Source: Jatrophihabitans sp964252635 (lineage in GTDB: Bacteria > Actinomycetota > Actinomycetes > Mycobacteriales > Jatrophihabitantaceae). Taken from it: DNA of 64,000 nt. The translations under genes and the position numbers were made by a program. Location: contig NZ_CAXUNP010000005.1 in the NCBI RefSeq assembly GCF_964252635.1, positions 62,001-126,000 of the forward strand, in the 5' to 3' direction. Positions 35,204 to 42,697 of the stretch are shown here, one piece after another. The notes beneath the pieces are model-generated. The model was not told the origin of the DNA. It did no database searches and saw only the letters and a program-made list of their open reading frames with translations. Within the stretch, counting starts at the first letter, position 1, and each line of letters starts with the position of its first letter.

Positions 35204-36052
35204 TCAGTCGTTGCCGCCAATGCCGTAGACGTGCTGCGCATTCCCGGCCAGCACCAGGTCCGCAGTCTGATCGTCCGGGCAGAGCGCGGCAACCGCCCGG
35301 GCGTTGGCGGCGATGCCGGGAACGCCGGGCCAGTCCGTCCCGAAGATCATCTTCTGGGTCAGGCGCGGCCAGTTGTGCCGCGCGTAGTAGGTCTGCAGGC
35401 GCGACGGAGGCAGCCCGGACAGCTCGATCCAGACGTGGCTGTTCGACAGCACGAGGAAGGCCGCGGCGTCGTACCACCAGCCCCGCCCGCCGTGGGCGAG
35501 CACGATGTCGAGGCGGCGGAAATCGCGTAGGAGGTCGTCGATCGCGATGGGGTCGCCGTACTGGTTCAGCGCGCCGGGGAACGTCGAGGTGCCGCAGTGG
35601 ACGACGAGGGGCAGGCCGCGCTCCTGCAGCATCGCGTAGGCCGGGTAGAGCGCGCGATGGTTGACGGCGAAGCCGCCGTGGACCGGGTGGACCTTGAGGG
35701 CCACGGCGCCGAGGTCCAGCTGGCGGGCCAGCTCGTCCTCGACGGGGTGGTGCAGGTGCGGGTTGATGTTGGCCGCGAAGCGCACCCGCGGCCCGACGAG
35801 CGCGGCCATGTCCTCTGCGGACTGGATGCCGGTGACGCGCGGGCTGTACTCGGCGAGCGCGACCGCGGCGTCCACGCCCTCGGCGGCGAGCAGGTCGTCG
35901 AGGCGGACGGCGTCGACCGTGCCGTCCTCGCGGTAGAGCGCGCGCAGCTCGGGTGCGTCCCGGCCCTGTACCCAGGTGGCCCAGTCGACCTTGAGGCTGC
36001 CGAGGGGCGCCGGATGCAGGTGGACGTCGATCAGGGGCCGGCCGTCGAGCAT
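35204..36052 (-). CDS. Amidohydrolase-2 family metal-dependent hydrolase
   Basis: A 282-residue TIM-barrel protein of the ACMSD/gamma-resorcylate decarboxylase-like amidohydrolase group. Metal-site motifs are visible: DVHLHP near residue 9, KVHPVHGGF, the histidine in LVVHCGTS, VLAHGGRGWWYD and FGTDWPG near the end. It could be a hydrolase or a non-oxidative decarboxylase. ATG at 36052 has GGAGGG 3 nt upstream. First gene of an operon with an MFS exporter, suggesting linked chemistry and export. Confidence 0.82.
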   Translation of the reverse strand: MLDGRPLIDVHLHPAPLGSLKVDWATWVQGRDAPELRALYREDGTVDAVRLDDLLAAEGVDAAVALAEYSPRVTGIQSAEDMAALVGPRVRFAANINPHLHHPVEDELARQLDLGAVALKVHPVHGGFAVNHRALYPAYAMLQERGLPLVVHCGTSTFPGALNQYGDPIAIDDLLRDFRRLDIVLAHGGRGWWYDAAAFLVLSNSHVWIELSGLPPSRLQTYYARHNWPRLTQKMIFGTDWPGVPGIAANARAVAALCPDDQTADLVLAGNAQHVYGIGGND

Positions 36053-36111
36053 GCACCCTCCTTCGTCGTACCGGTTCGCTGACGTCCCGACCCTAGGCAA
36101 CGGTCGCTTCG

Positions 36112-36117
36112 TAGCAT
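36112..36117 (+). promoter_or_regulatory. Leaderless-type -10 hexamer (TAGCAT)
   Basis: TAGCAT, 7 nt, GTG at 36125. The hexamer overlaps the alternative ATG at 36116, which argues for the GTG start. Confidence 0.4.
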
Positions 36118-36124
36118 GAGCGGC

Positions 36125-36628
36125 GTGACGGACGGCGGCTTCGAACAGGTACGCCACCGTCCGCCGACCCCGCTCGACGCGCCCCGCGAGCTGGTCGTCG
36201 CCTGTGCCCCGATGCGCAGCAACGTCAACCTGTCGACGATCGCCCGCACCGCCGGGTGTTGCGGGGTGCAGCGCATGATCGTCTGTGGGCACGCGAAGCT
36301 CGACCGCACCATCGCCCGCGACGGTGCCGACCAGGTGCGCCTCGAGGTCCGCAACTCCCTCGCGCCGGTGCTGCGGACACTGCGCGGCGACGGGTACCGC
36401 CTGGTGGGGCTGGAGCAGACGACCAACTCCACCGACTTGCACCACTACGCGTTCCCGCGGCGGACGGCGTTGGTGATCGGCAACGAGCGGGCCGGTCTGT
36501 CGGACGACGAGCTGGCCCTGATGGACGACTGCGTCGAGATCCCGGTGTGGGGCCTGCCGTACTCCTACAACGTGGCGACCGCGACGTCGATGGCGCTCTA
36601 CGAGTACTGCCGCCAGTTCCCGTCCTGA
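36125..36628 (+). CDS. SpoU/TrmH-family RNA 2'-O-methyltransferase
   Basis: A 167-residue SPOUT methyltransferase without an extra N-terminal domain. Motif 1 is in NVNLSTIARTAGCCGV, motif 2 in LVIGNERAGLSDDELALMDD, and motif 3 in IPVWGLPYSYNVATATSMAL, where the usual SLNVS is YSYNV. It methylates a ribose in tRNA or rRNA; the target is not readable. I prefer GTG at 36125 to ATG at 36116, because TAGCAT spans 36112-36117. Converges with the KamB-like gene. Confidence 0.83.
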   Translation: MTDGGFEQVRHRPPTPLDAPRELVVACAPMRSNVNLSTIARTAGCCGVQRMIVCGHAKLDRTIARDGADQVRLEVRNSLAPVLRTLRGDGYRLVGLEQTTNSTDLHHYAFPRRTALVIGNERAGLSDDELALMDDCVEIPVWGLPYSYNVATATSMALYEYCRQFPS

Positions 36629-36644
36629 CTCCCGTTCGGTCCGG

Positions 36645-36695
36645 TGATCAACAGCGGATCCTGATGGCTGGGCAGCCGCTGTCGGCCGTTGATCA
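36645..36695. terminator. Bidirectional hairpin between convergent methyltransferase genes
   Basis: TGATCAAC (36645-36652) pairs with GTTGATCA (36688-36695), and CAGCGG (36652-36657) with CCGCTG (36676-36681). The nested stems lie 17 nt after the TrmH-like stop and reach the stop codon of the KamB-like gene. Confidence 0.6.
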
Positions 36696-37343
36696 GGCGC
36701 CGATTCGCCCGCGCAGGGTCAGGACGGCGAGTTCGTCGCGGGTCGAGCCCAGCCGCTTGGTCCAGGATGTGCCGAGGGCGGCGAGCTCGGCGTCGTCGGC
36801 GTAGTGCGCGTCCGTGAGCTGCCAGCCTGCCGAGGCGTATTGCGGCGCGAGCTCGGTGACCGCCGTTTCGGGAGTGGGTTCCGGTGCCGGGCCGACCTCG
36901 GGGACGGGCGGGCGCCAGGCGTGCAGGTTGAGCGTGACGAGGAACGTGGCGCCGGCGCGGCAGCGTTCACCGACACCGAGCAGCACGCTGCGCTCGGTCA
37001 GGGTGAGCGCGCGCAGCAGGCTGCCCCACGGCATGAGGACGTGCAGCTCGTCGACCCCGTCGAGCTCGGGCGGCAGGCGTTCGGCCGACGCCCACACGAA
37101 GATCGCGTTCGGGGTGCCGCCGCGGGCCGGCTTCTGCGCCGCCCGCGCCGCCGTGCGCCGCATCGCGTCCGGGCTCGCGTCCACCCCGACGACCAGCGCG
37201 TCCGGCCGGGCGCGGGCCACGGCGAGGACGTGCTTGCCGTCACCGGTGCCCAGATCGACGACCAGCGACGTGTGCCGGGACCGCAGCTCGGCGAAGGCGG
37301 CGGCGTCGAGGTCGACCGTCCGCTTGCCGATCACCTGACGCAC
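36693..37343 (-). CDS. KamB/NpmA-like 16S rRNA (adenine-1408-N1)-methyltransferase
   Basis: A 216-residue protein collinear with KamB (about 215) and NpmA (about 219). The start VIGKRTVDL, the SAM loop VVDLGTGDGKH with D30, the acidic D55 in VVGVDAS, KPARGGTPN, the MPWGSLLRAL motif with W106, NLHAWRPPVPEVG, and SWTKRLGSTRD near the end with W194 and R197 all match the residues known to bind SAM and position A1408. This methylation blocks kanamycin- and apramycin-type aminoglycosides at the decoding site. GTG at 37343 gives the family length. Activity is inferred; it might be a housekeeping paralogue. Confidence 0.85.
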   Translation of the reverse strand: MRQVIGKRTVDLDAAAFAELRSRHTSLVVDLGTGDGKHVLAVARARPDALVVGVDASPDAMRRTAARAAQKPARGGTPNAIFVWASAERLPPELDGVDELHVLMPWGSLLRALTLTERSVLLGVGERCRAGATFLVTLNLHAWRPPVPEVGPAPEPTPETAVTELAPQYASAGWQLTDAHYADDAELAALGTSWTKRLGSTRDELAVLTLRGRIGA

Positions 37344-37506
37344 GCCCTCACTCCGCTCGGGCCGGCAAGCCGCCATGCCCATCGTTCGCTCCGCAAGCGT
37401 CACTCACGTCCACAGACTAAGGGGGTTGCGGCTTTCCCCCGCGGCGGTCGCTGCACCGGTGGGCGCGGGTGCTCCGGAGGGGAAAGGCGGTCCGGGCCGC
37501 GACGCC

Positions 37507-37512
37507 TACCCT
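37507..37512 (+). promoter_or_regulatory. Leaderless-type -10 hexamer (TACCCT)
   Basis: TACCCT, 6 nt, GTG at 37519; no Shine-Dalgarno. Confidence 0.45.
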
Positions 37513-37518
37513 GGGTCG

Positions 37519-38586
37519 GTGCGCTTCGTCGGGCGGGGACATCCCGCGGTCCGTGCCACGCACGCCAAGACGCTCGAGCTGTCCCCCGATCCCGACATCA
37601 CGGCCCGCGCGACGTGCGTCGTCGCCGTCGGCAGCGAGGCCGACCCCGTGGCGCCGATGGCCGGCCGGGTACGCATCCGCGTCGCCGCCGGCGGTGAACG
37701 GTTCACCCTCGAGGCCGACGCCAATCCTTCGTGGGACCCGTCCGGGCCTGCGGTGATCCGTCGCAGTCCGTTGCGCCGCCCGGGTACCTTCGCCACCGGC
37801 GCGACCGCGTCGGCCGCCGACCTCCCCCGCCCGCTGGTCGCCGCACTGCAGGACCCCGACGCGCTCGTCACCGTCGACGTGACGGCCGTGCCCGACGACC
37901 GCCGGACGCTCGTCCTGTACGCCGCCGATCCGGCCCTCGCCGCCCCCGTTGCCGGCCTGCGTGCAGAGCACCAGCGGGCGGCACGGGTCGTCGCCCAGGA
38001 CGACGGCGCGCGCCACCTGCTCACCACCCTGGACGAGCCGCCCGACGGGACCGGGCATCGCACCCTCGTCGTCGCCACCGCCGACCTGCCCCGTCCCCCG
38101 GACGCGACGGCCGGCCATCGGGTCGAGGTCGTCGGCCTGAACGCCCGGCTCGCGACGGCGGCCGCGTCGCCCAGCGGAGGTCCGGTAGTCCTCGCCGAGC
38201 CCGGCGCGGACGTCCGTCGCAGCCTGCGCGAGACCCCGGCCGCCGCCCGCCTGGTCGTGGTCGTGCCCGCCGCGGCACTGGACGAGCTCCTCGGGCAGGC
38301 CCGCGCGATCCGGGGCAGCAGCGCGTGCGTCGTCGCGCAGGAGTACGTCCACCCCGTCCGCGTCGAGAGCGGCGCGACGCCCGAGCTGGCCGGCAGCGCC
38401 GATGTCGCGGTGTGCTTCGACGCGGCTCCTCCCGACGAGGCGTTCGACCCGGCCGTCCGTGCCGCCGTCGACGCCCTGCTCGCCGACGGGGTCGCGACCC
38501 GCACCGCAGCCAAGGCCCTGGTCGCCCTCACCGGCTGGGACCGCCGCCGGGCCTACGACGCGATCGTGGCCTGGCCGCGCCGCTGA
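37519..38586 (+). CDS. DUF371 domain protein with a long C-terminal extension
   Basis: A 355-residue protein. The N-terminal about 140 residues (VRFVGRGHPAVRATHAKTLE, VAVGSEADP, HTAKT-like region, AGGERFTLEADANP) match DUF371, a family best known from archaea. The middle resembles a degraded Rossmann-like or methylase-like fold. The last 25 residues (TRTAAKALVALTGWDRRRAYDAIV) look like the C-terminal helix of RsmI-type 16S rRNA methyltransferases. No SAM-binding glycine motif is visible, so catalysis is doubtful. GTG at 37519 fits a leaderless start. The DUF371 call is fairly firm; the RsmI link is tentative. Confidence 0.65.
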   Translation: MRFVGRGHPAVRATHAKTLELSPDPDITARATCVVAVGSEADPVAPMAGRVRIRVAAGGERFTLEADANPSWDPSGPAVIRRSPLRRPGTFATGATASAADLPRPLVAALQDPDALVTVDVTAVPDDRRTLVLYAADPALAAPVAGLRAEHQRAARVVAQDDGARHLLTTLDEPPDGTGHRTLVVATADLPRPPDATAGHRVEVVGLNARLATAAASPSGGPVVLAEPGADVRRSLRETPAAARLVVVVPAAALDELLGQARAIRGSSACVVAQEYVHPVRVESGATPELAGSADVAVCFDAAPPDEAFDPAVRAAVDALLADGVATRTAAKALVALTGWDRRRAYDAIVAWPRR

Positions 38587-38639
38587 ATCGCCCGCGCGTC
38601 CGGCACGGAGTTGTCGCATTCGCCTGGTATCAACGGCCT

Positions 38640-39680
38640 ATGCCTGTCGTGCGGACGGGCGGGGCCAGCCGCGTCCTCGCCACGTGTGCGGCCGCGCTCG
38701 CCCTCGTGAGCTGCAGCTCGTCGTCGCCCGGCACGTCTGCGACGCACGCCTCCAGCCGGGCACCGGTCACCTCCCGGTCGATGACGCCGTCCGCGACGCG
38801 TGCCCCGGCCACCGCGTCGTCGACCTCGGCGTCAGCGCACCCCACGTCGGCGTCCGGCCCCTCGACCTCGGCGTCGTCCGACTCCGCGGATCGCACCCTT
38901 CCGCGCGGCGGCCGGGCCATCCTCGGCCACTACCGGGTCGTCGCCTTCTACGGCGCGGCCGGCAACCCGCAGCTCGGCGCGCTCGGCACTGCGTCGCCCG
39001 AAAGCATCGCGCCCAAGATCGTGCAGCGGGCGAACGGCTTCGCGCCCTACGGCCTACCGGTGCAGCCGGCGATGGAGCTGATCGCCACCGTCGCACAGGG
39101 GTCACCCCAGGCCGACGGCTCGTACTCCAAGCCCATCGCGATGGCGACGATCCGCCACTACCTCGCGGTGGCGCACCGGTACCGGATGCTGCTGGTCCTC
39201 GACCTGCAGCCGGGCCGGTCGACGTTCTACAAGCAGGTGCAGGCCCTGCACGACGTGCTGCTCGACCCGTCCGTCGAGCTCGGGCTCGACCCGGAGTGGA
39301 AGGTCGCGGCCGGGCAGCGGCCGGGCGACGGGCTCATCGGCTCGAGCGGATCGGGCGACGTCGACCGCACCATCGACTACGTCAGCGGGCTCGTCAGTAC
39401 CCACCACCTGCCGCACAAGCTGGTCGTGGTGCACGAGTTCACCTCGTCGATGCTGCCCGACCGCGATGACATCCGGGCCAGGCCCGGCGTCGAGCTGGCC
39501 TTCCACGCCGACGGGTTCGGTCACCCCAGCTCGAAGATCTCCGTGCTCCACAAGCTGGCGTTCCCGGGCCGACCGATGGGTGTCGGCTTCAAGCTGTTCT
39601 TCACGCAGGACTCGAGGCTGATGACGCCCGGCGAGGTCATGGCCCTGCATCCCCGGCCGGACATCATCACCTACCAGTGA
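38640..39680 (+). CDS. Putative lipoprotein of unknown function
   Basis: A 346-residue exported protein. The signal ends ALALVSCSSS, a good lipobox with cysteine near residue 24. Residues about 25-80 are a Ser/Thr/Ala/Pro-rich spacer. The folded part (85-346) begins ILGHYRVVAFYGAAGNPQLG and includes LLVLDLQPGRSTFYKQV, ELGLDPEWK and FKLFFTQDSRLMTPGEV. The order of acidic residues after strands (LDLQ, LDPEW, VHEF) suggests a TIM-barrel glycosidase-like fold, but I cannot name the family. Converges on the LLM gene with a 4-nt gap. Confidence 0.7.
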   Translation: MPVVRTGGASRVLATCAAALALVSCSSSSPGTSATHASSRAPVTSRSMTPSATRAPATASSTSASAHPTSASGPSTSASSDSADRTLPRGGRAILGHYRVVAFYGAAGNPQLGALGTASPESIAPKIVQRANGFAPYGLPVQPAMELIATVAQGSPQADGSYSKPIAMATIRHYLAVAHRYRMLLVLDLQPGRSTFYKQVQALHDVLLDPSVELGLDPEWKVAAGQRPGDGLIGSSGSGDVDRTIDYVSGLVSTHHLPHKLVVVHEFTSSMLPDRDDIRARPGVELAFHADGFGHPSSKISVLHKLAFPGRPMGVGFKLFFTQDSRLMTPGEVMALHPRPDIITYQ

Positions 39681-39684
39681 CGGC

Positions 39685-40530
39685 TCAGCCGAGCAGCGCC
39701 TCGGCGAGCGCGGCGAACTGCGGCAGCGCCTCGGTTGCGGAGACGCCCGGAGCGCTCAGCAGCTGGATCGGCACGTGGTCCGCGCCGGAGTCCAGGTGCT
39801 GCTGCACCCGTGCCGCCGCGGTGCGAGCGTCGCCGTGGCCGACCAGCGCGTCGATGAGCGCGTCGCTGCCCGGACGGGCGAGGTCGGCGTCGCTCCAGCC
39901 GAGCCGCTTCAGGTTGCTGACGTAGTTGGTGAGGCCGAGGTAGGGGTTGTCGACGGCCGGCCGGCCGATCGCGCGAGCCTTCTCGGGGTCGGTCTCGAGG
40001 ACGACCTTCTGCTCCGGCGCGAGCAGCACGCCGTCGCCCAGGATGTCGCGCGCCTCGCGGGTGTGCTCCGGCGTCACCAGGTAGGGGTGCGCACCCGCGC
40101 TGCGCTCGGCCGACAGCCGAAGCACCTTGGGCCCCAGCGCGGCCAGCGCCCGTTCCTGCTCGGGGACGCCCTCGCCGTCGAGCACGTCGAGATAGTCGAC
40201 GAGCGCGCCGTAGGGACGGGTGTAGTCCGACGTCGCCTCCGGGTGCCCGACGCCGATACCGAGCAGGAACCGGTCGGGGTAGGCCGCCGTGATGCGCTTG
40301 TGCGACGTGGCGACCGTGCGGGCGTCGTCCTTCCAGATGTTCACGATGCCGGTGGCGAGCACGAGGTGGTCGGTGGCCGCGAGCGCCTCGTCGACGATCG
40401 TGAGGTCACCGTCCGGCGAGCCACCGAGCCAGATCGCGCCGTAGCCGAGCCGCTCGATCTCCGCGGCGAACGACGGGGTCAGGTTGCCGGCGTGGGTCCA
40501 GACGCCGATACGTCCGAGCTGGGGAGTCAT
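39685..40530 (-). CDS. LLM-class F420-dependent oxidoreductase
   Basis: A 281-residue luciferase-like TIM-barrel protein of the actinobacterial F420-dependent subgroup. Features are IGVWTHAGNLTPSFAAEIERLG, YGAIWLGGSPDGDL, LATGIVNIWKDDARTVA and FLLGIGVGHPEA. It should transfer hydride between F420H2 and an unknown substrate. ATG at 40530 has AAGGA 7 nt upstream. The end converges on the lipoprotein gene; a tRNA-Ser gene lies upstream in the same direction. Confidence 0.85.
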   Translation of the reverse strand: MTPQLGRIGVWTHAGNLTPSFAAEIERLGYGAIWLGGSPDGDLTIVDEALAATDHLVLATGIVNIWKDDARTVATSHKRITAAYPDRFLLGIGVGHPEATSDYTRPYGALVDYLDVLDGEGVPEQERALAALGPKVLRLSAERSAGAHPYLVTPEHTREARDILGDGVLLAPEQKVVLETDPEKARAIGRPAVDNPYLGLTNYVSNLKRLGWSDADLARPGSDALIDALVGHGDARTAAARVQQHLDSGADHVPIQLLSAPGVSATEALPQFAALAEALLG

Positions 40531-40594
40531 GGGCTGTCCTTCGGGGTCGGGTCCTTTGTCGGGGCCAACGTCACCCGCGGCAAATCCCATCCAG

Positions 40595-40682
40595 CGGAGG
40601 GCGTGGGATTCGAACCCACGTCAGGGGATCACCCTGAAGCGGTTTTCAAGACCGCCGCACTCGGCCACTATGCGAGCCCTCC
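40595..40682 (-). tRNA. tRNA-Ser (anticodon UGA)
   Basis: The acceptor stem GGAGGGC (from 40682) pairs with GCCCTCC (to 40596), discriminator G at 40595. The anticodon loop reads CTTGAAA, giving UGA. There is a long class II variable arm (CTTCAGGGTGATCCCCTGA) and a T-arm with GGTTCGAATCC. CCA is not encoded. Confidence 0.95.
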
Positions 40683-40855
40683 AGGTGGTGTCACGCTACC
40701 CGGGGCGTCGATCCGGGCCTGCTCTCCCCGGTCGTGCCGGACCGTGATGCGGCCACCGGCTGACGTACGGCGTGTCCACCGGTTGACGGCACACGGTGGT
40801 CACGCGACACGGGTCCTGCCGCTCCTAATCTGACACGCCGCTGAGGATGTCGTTT

Positions 40856-40878
40856 GACCTTGCCGTTGCGTCAAGGTC
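40856..40878. promoter_or_regulatory. Inverted repeat before the polysaccharide-exporter operon
   Basis: GACCTTG-N9-CAAGGTC, perfect 7-bp arms, ends 12 nt before the permease start. TAATCT (40826-40831) could be the -10. It may be an operator or a hairpin in the mRNA leader. Confidence 0.45.
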
Positions 40879-40890
40879 GAGAGTGGCAAC

Positions 40891-41835
40891 GTGACCGCGA
40901 AGCTGCCCTCCCCGGCGTCGAACTCGCGCGGCGCCGAGATCATCGACGTCACCCCCGGCAAGCCACGCGGCGGGTCCGCCCAGGAGTTCGACGCGCCGCT
41001 CGCCCCACCCGTGCCCGGCCTGCAGCGCGCCGGCGCCCGGCTGCCCGTCGTCGAGTACCTGCAGCGGTTGTGGCAGCGGCGCTGGTTCATCGCCGCCTAC
41101 ACCTCCGCGTCCCGCGCCGCGGGCTACGAGGGCAGCTTCCTCGGGCAGGCGTGGCAGCTGCTCACCCCGCTGCTCAACATCGGCGTCTACTACCTGATCT
41201 TCGGCCTGCTGCTGAACACCAGCCGAGGGGTCCCGAACTTCATCGCCTTCCTCTCGGTCGGCGTGTTCGTCTTCACCTTCTGCACCTCGACGCTGACCGT
41301 CGGGGCGAAGGCCGTCACCGGCAACCTGGGTCTGGTCCGCGCGCTGCAGTTCCCGCGCGCCGTCCTGCCGATGTCGACCACGCTCGTCGCCCTGATGCAG
41401 TTGCTGACCTCGTGCGTGGTGCTGGTGCCGATCCTGCTGCTCAGCGGTGTGTATCCGTCGCCGCGGTGGGTGCTGCTCGTGCCGGCCATCGCGTTGCAGA
41501 CCATGTTCTGCCTCGGCCTGGCGTTCGTCGTGGCGCGGATCGGCGCGCAGGTACCGGACGCGACGCAACTGCTGCCGTTCATCTCGCGCGTGTGGATGTA
41601 CATGTCCGGCGTGATGTACAGCGTGCAGGTGTTCACCCGCGGCCATCCCGCCCTGGGCGTCATCCTGCGCAACAACCCCGGTTACGTGTACCTCGAACTG
41701 GCCCGCAACGCCCTGCTCCCGGGCCAGCCGGCGTCCGTGCACCTCTGGCTGCTCGGCCTGCTGTGGGCCGTCGGCACGCTGGTCTTCAGCTTCCTGTACT
41801 TCTGGCGCGGCGAGGAGCAGTACGGCAATGTCTGA
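40891..41835 (+). CDS. ABC-2 type polysaccharide exporter permease (Wzm/TagG/RfbD-like)
   Basis: A 314-residue permease. A proline-rich cytosolic N-terminus of about 60 residues precedes an amphipathic stretch and six membrane spans, with the family segments GSFLGQAWQLLTPLLNIGVYY and NPGYVYLELARNALL (quoted in part). It moves a lipid-linked wall polymer (galactan in mycobacteria, teichoic or other glycans elsewhere) across the membrane. GTG at 40891. It overlaps the ATPase gene by 8 nt. The polymer is not identifiable here because no glycosyltransferases are nearby. Confidence 0.85.
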   Translation: MTAKLPSPASNSRGAEIIDVTPGKPRGGSAQEFDAPLAPPVPGLQRAGARLPVVEYLQRLWQRRWFIAAYTSASRAAGYEGSFLGQAWQLLTPLLNIGVYYLIFGLLLNTSRGVPNFIAFLSVGVFVFTFCTSTLTVGAKAVTGNLGLVRALQFPRAVLPMSTTLVALMQLLTSCVVLVPILLLSGVYPSPRWVLLVPAIALQTMFCLGLAFVVARIGAQVPDATQLLPFISRVWMYMSGVMYSVQVFTRGHPALGVILRNNPGYVYLELARNALLPGQPASVHLWLLGLLWAVGTLVFSFLYFWRGEEQYGNV

Positions 41836-42694
41836 CGCCCTCGACACCGACGATGCGCAGACCGGCGCCGCCGACGACGGCGTGGCCACGCCGCCTGCGC
41901 GTCGCGAGGAGACCGTCGTCGTCGACGACCTGCACCTGAACTACCGCATCATCGGCAAGGCCGGTCGCAAGGGCGGGGGCGGCGGTGCCGTCGTCCGCCG
42001 GGTCCTCATGGGTCAGCAGAACCCGGGTCAGCGGACGGTGCACGCCGTGCGGGGCGTGAGCTTCACCGCCTACCGCGGCGAGGCCATCGGCCTCATCGGA
42101 CCCAACGGCTCCGGCAAGTCCACGCTGCTGCGGGCCGTCGCCGGGCTCATGGCGCCCTCGCAGGGTGTCGTGTGGACCCGCGGCCAGGCGTCGTTGCTCG
42201 GGGTGTCCGCCGCCATGATGGCGTCGATGTCCGGCGACCAGAACATCATGCTGGGCTGCCTGGCCATCGGGATGACGCCGACCGAGGTGGCCGAGGAGTA
42301 CGACTCGATCTGCGAGTTCGCCGGCATCGGCGAGTTCGTGCACCTGCCGATGAACACCTACTCCTCCGGCATGGGCGCCCGGCTGCGTTTCGCCATCGCC
42401 GCGGCGCGCGTGCCGGACATCCTGCTCATCGACGAGGCCCTCGCGACCGGCGACGCCAAGTTCCGCCAGCGCAGCGAGAAGCGCATCGCCGAACTGCGCG
42501 GGCAGGCCGGCACGGTGTTCCTCGTCAGCCACGGGCTCGGCATCATCCGTGACACCTGCGACCGCGTCATCTGGCTGGAGAACGGCAAGATCATCCTGGA
42601 CGGCGAGGCCGACGCGGTCGTCGACGCCTACGAGCATCGCCACGACCCCGGCAGCCCCTACTCGGGCGGCCCCAACTCACGATCGCGGAGCTGA
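41828..42694 (+). CDS. ABC polysaccharide exporter ATPase (Wzt/TagH/RfbE-like)
   Basis: A 288-residue ATPase. Walker A is GPNGSGKST, the signature is YSSGMGARLRFAIAAARVP and Walker B is ILLIDEALATGDAKF, all in the form typical of TagH/Wzt exporters. An extra N-terminal about 35 residues and a glycine-rich insert (KGGGGGAVVRR) precede the core. There is no long C-terminal carbohydrate-binding domain, so export is likely of the coupled type. Partner of the upstream permease. Confidence 0.9.
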   Translation: MSDALDTDDAQTGAADDGVATPPARREETVVVDDLHLNYRIIGKAGRKGGGGGAVVRRVLMGQQNPGQRTVHAVRGVSFTAYRGEAIGLIGPNGSGKSTLLRAVAGLMAPSQGVVWTRGQASLLGVSAAMMASMSGDQNIMLGCLAIGMTPTEVAEEYDSICEFAGIGEFVHLPMNTYSSGMGARLRFAIAAARVPDILLIDEALATGDAKFRQRSEKRIAELRGQAGTVFLVSHGLGIIRDTCDRVIWLENGKIILDGEADAVVDAYEHRHDPGSPYSGGPNSRSRS

Positions 42695-42697
42695 CGC

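Noticed and set aside
40484..40747. Plus-strand ORF across tRNA-Ser
   Set aside because: It reads AWDSNPRQGITLKRFSRPPHS, again an antisense tRNA translation.
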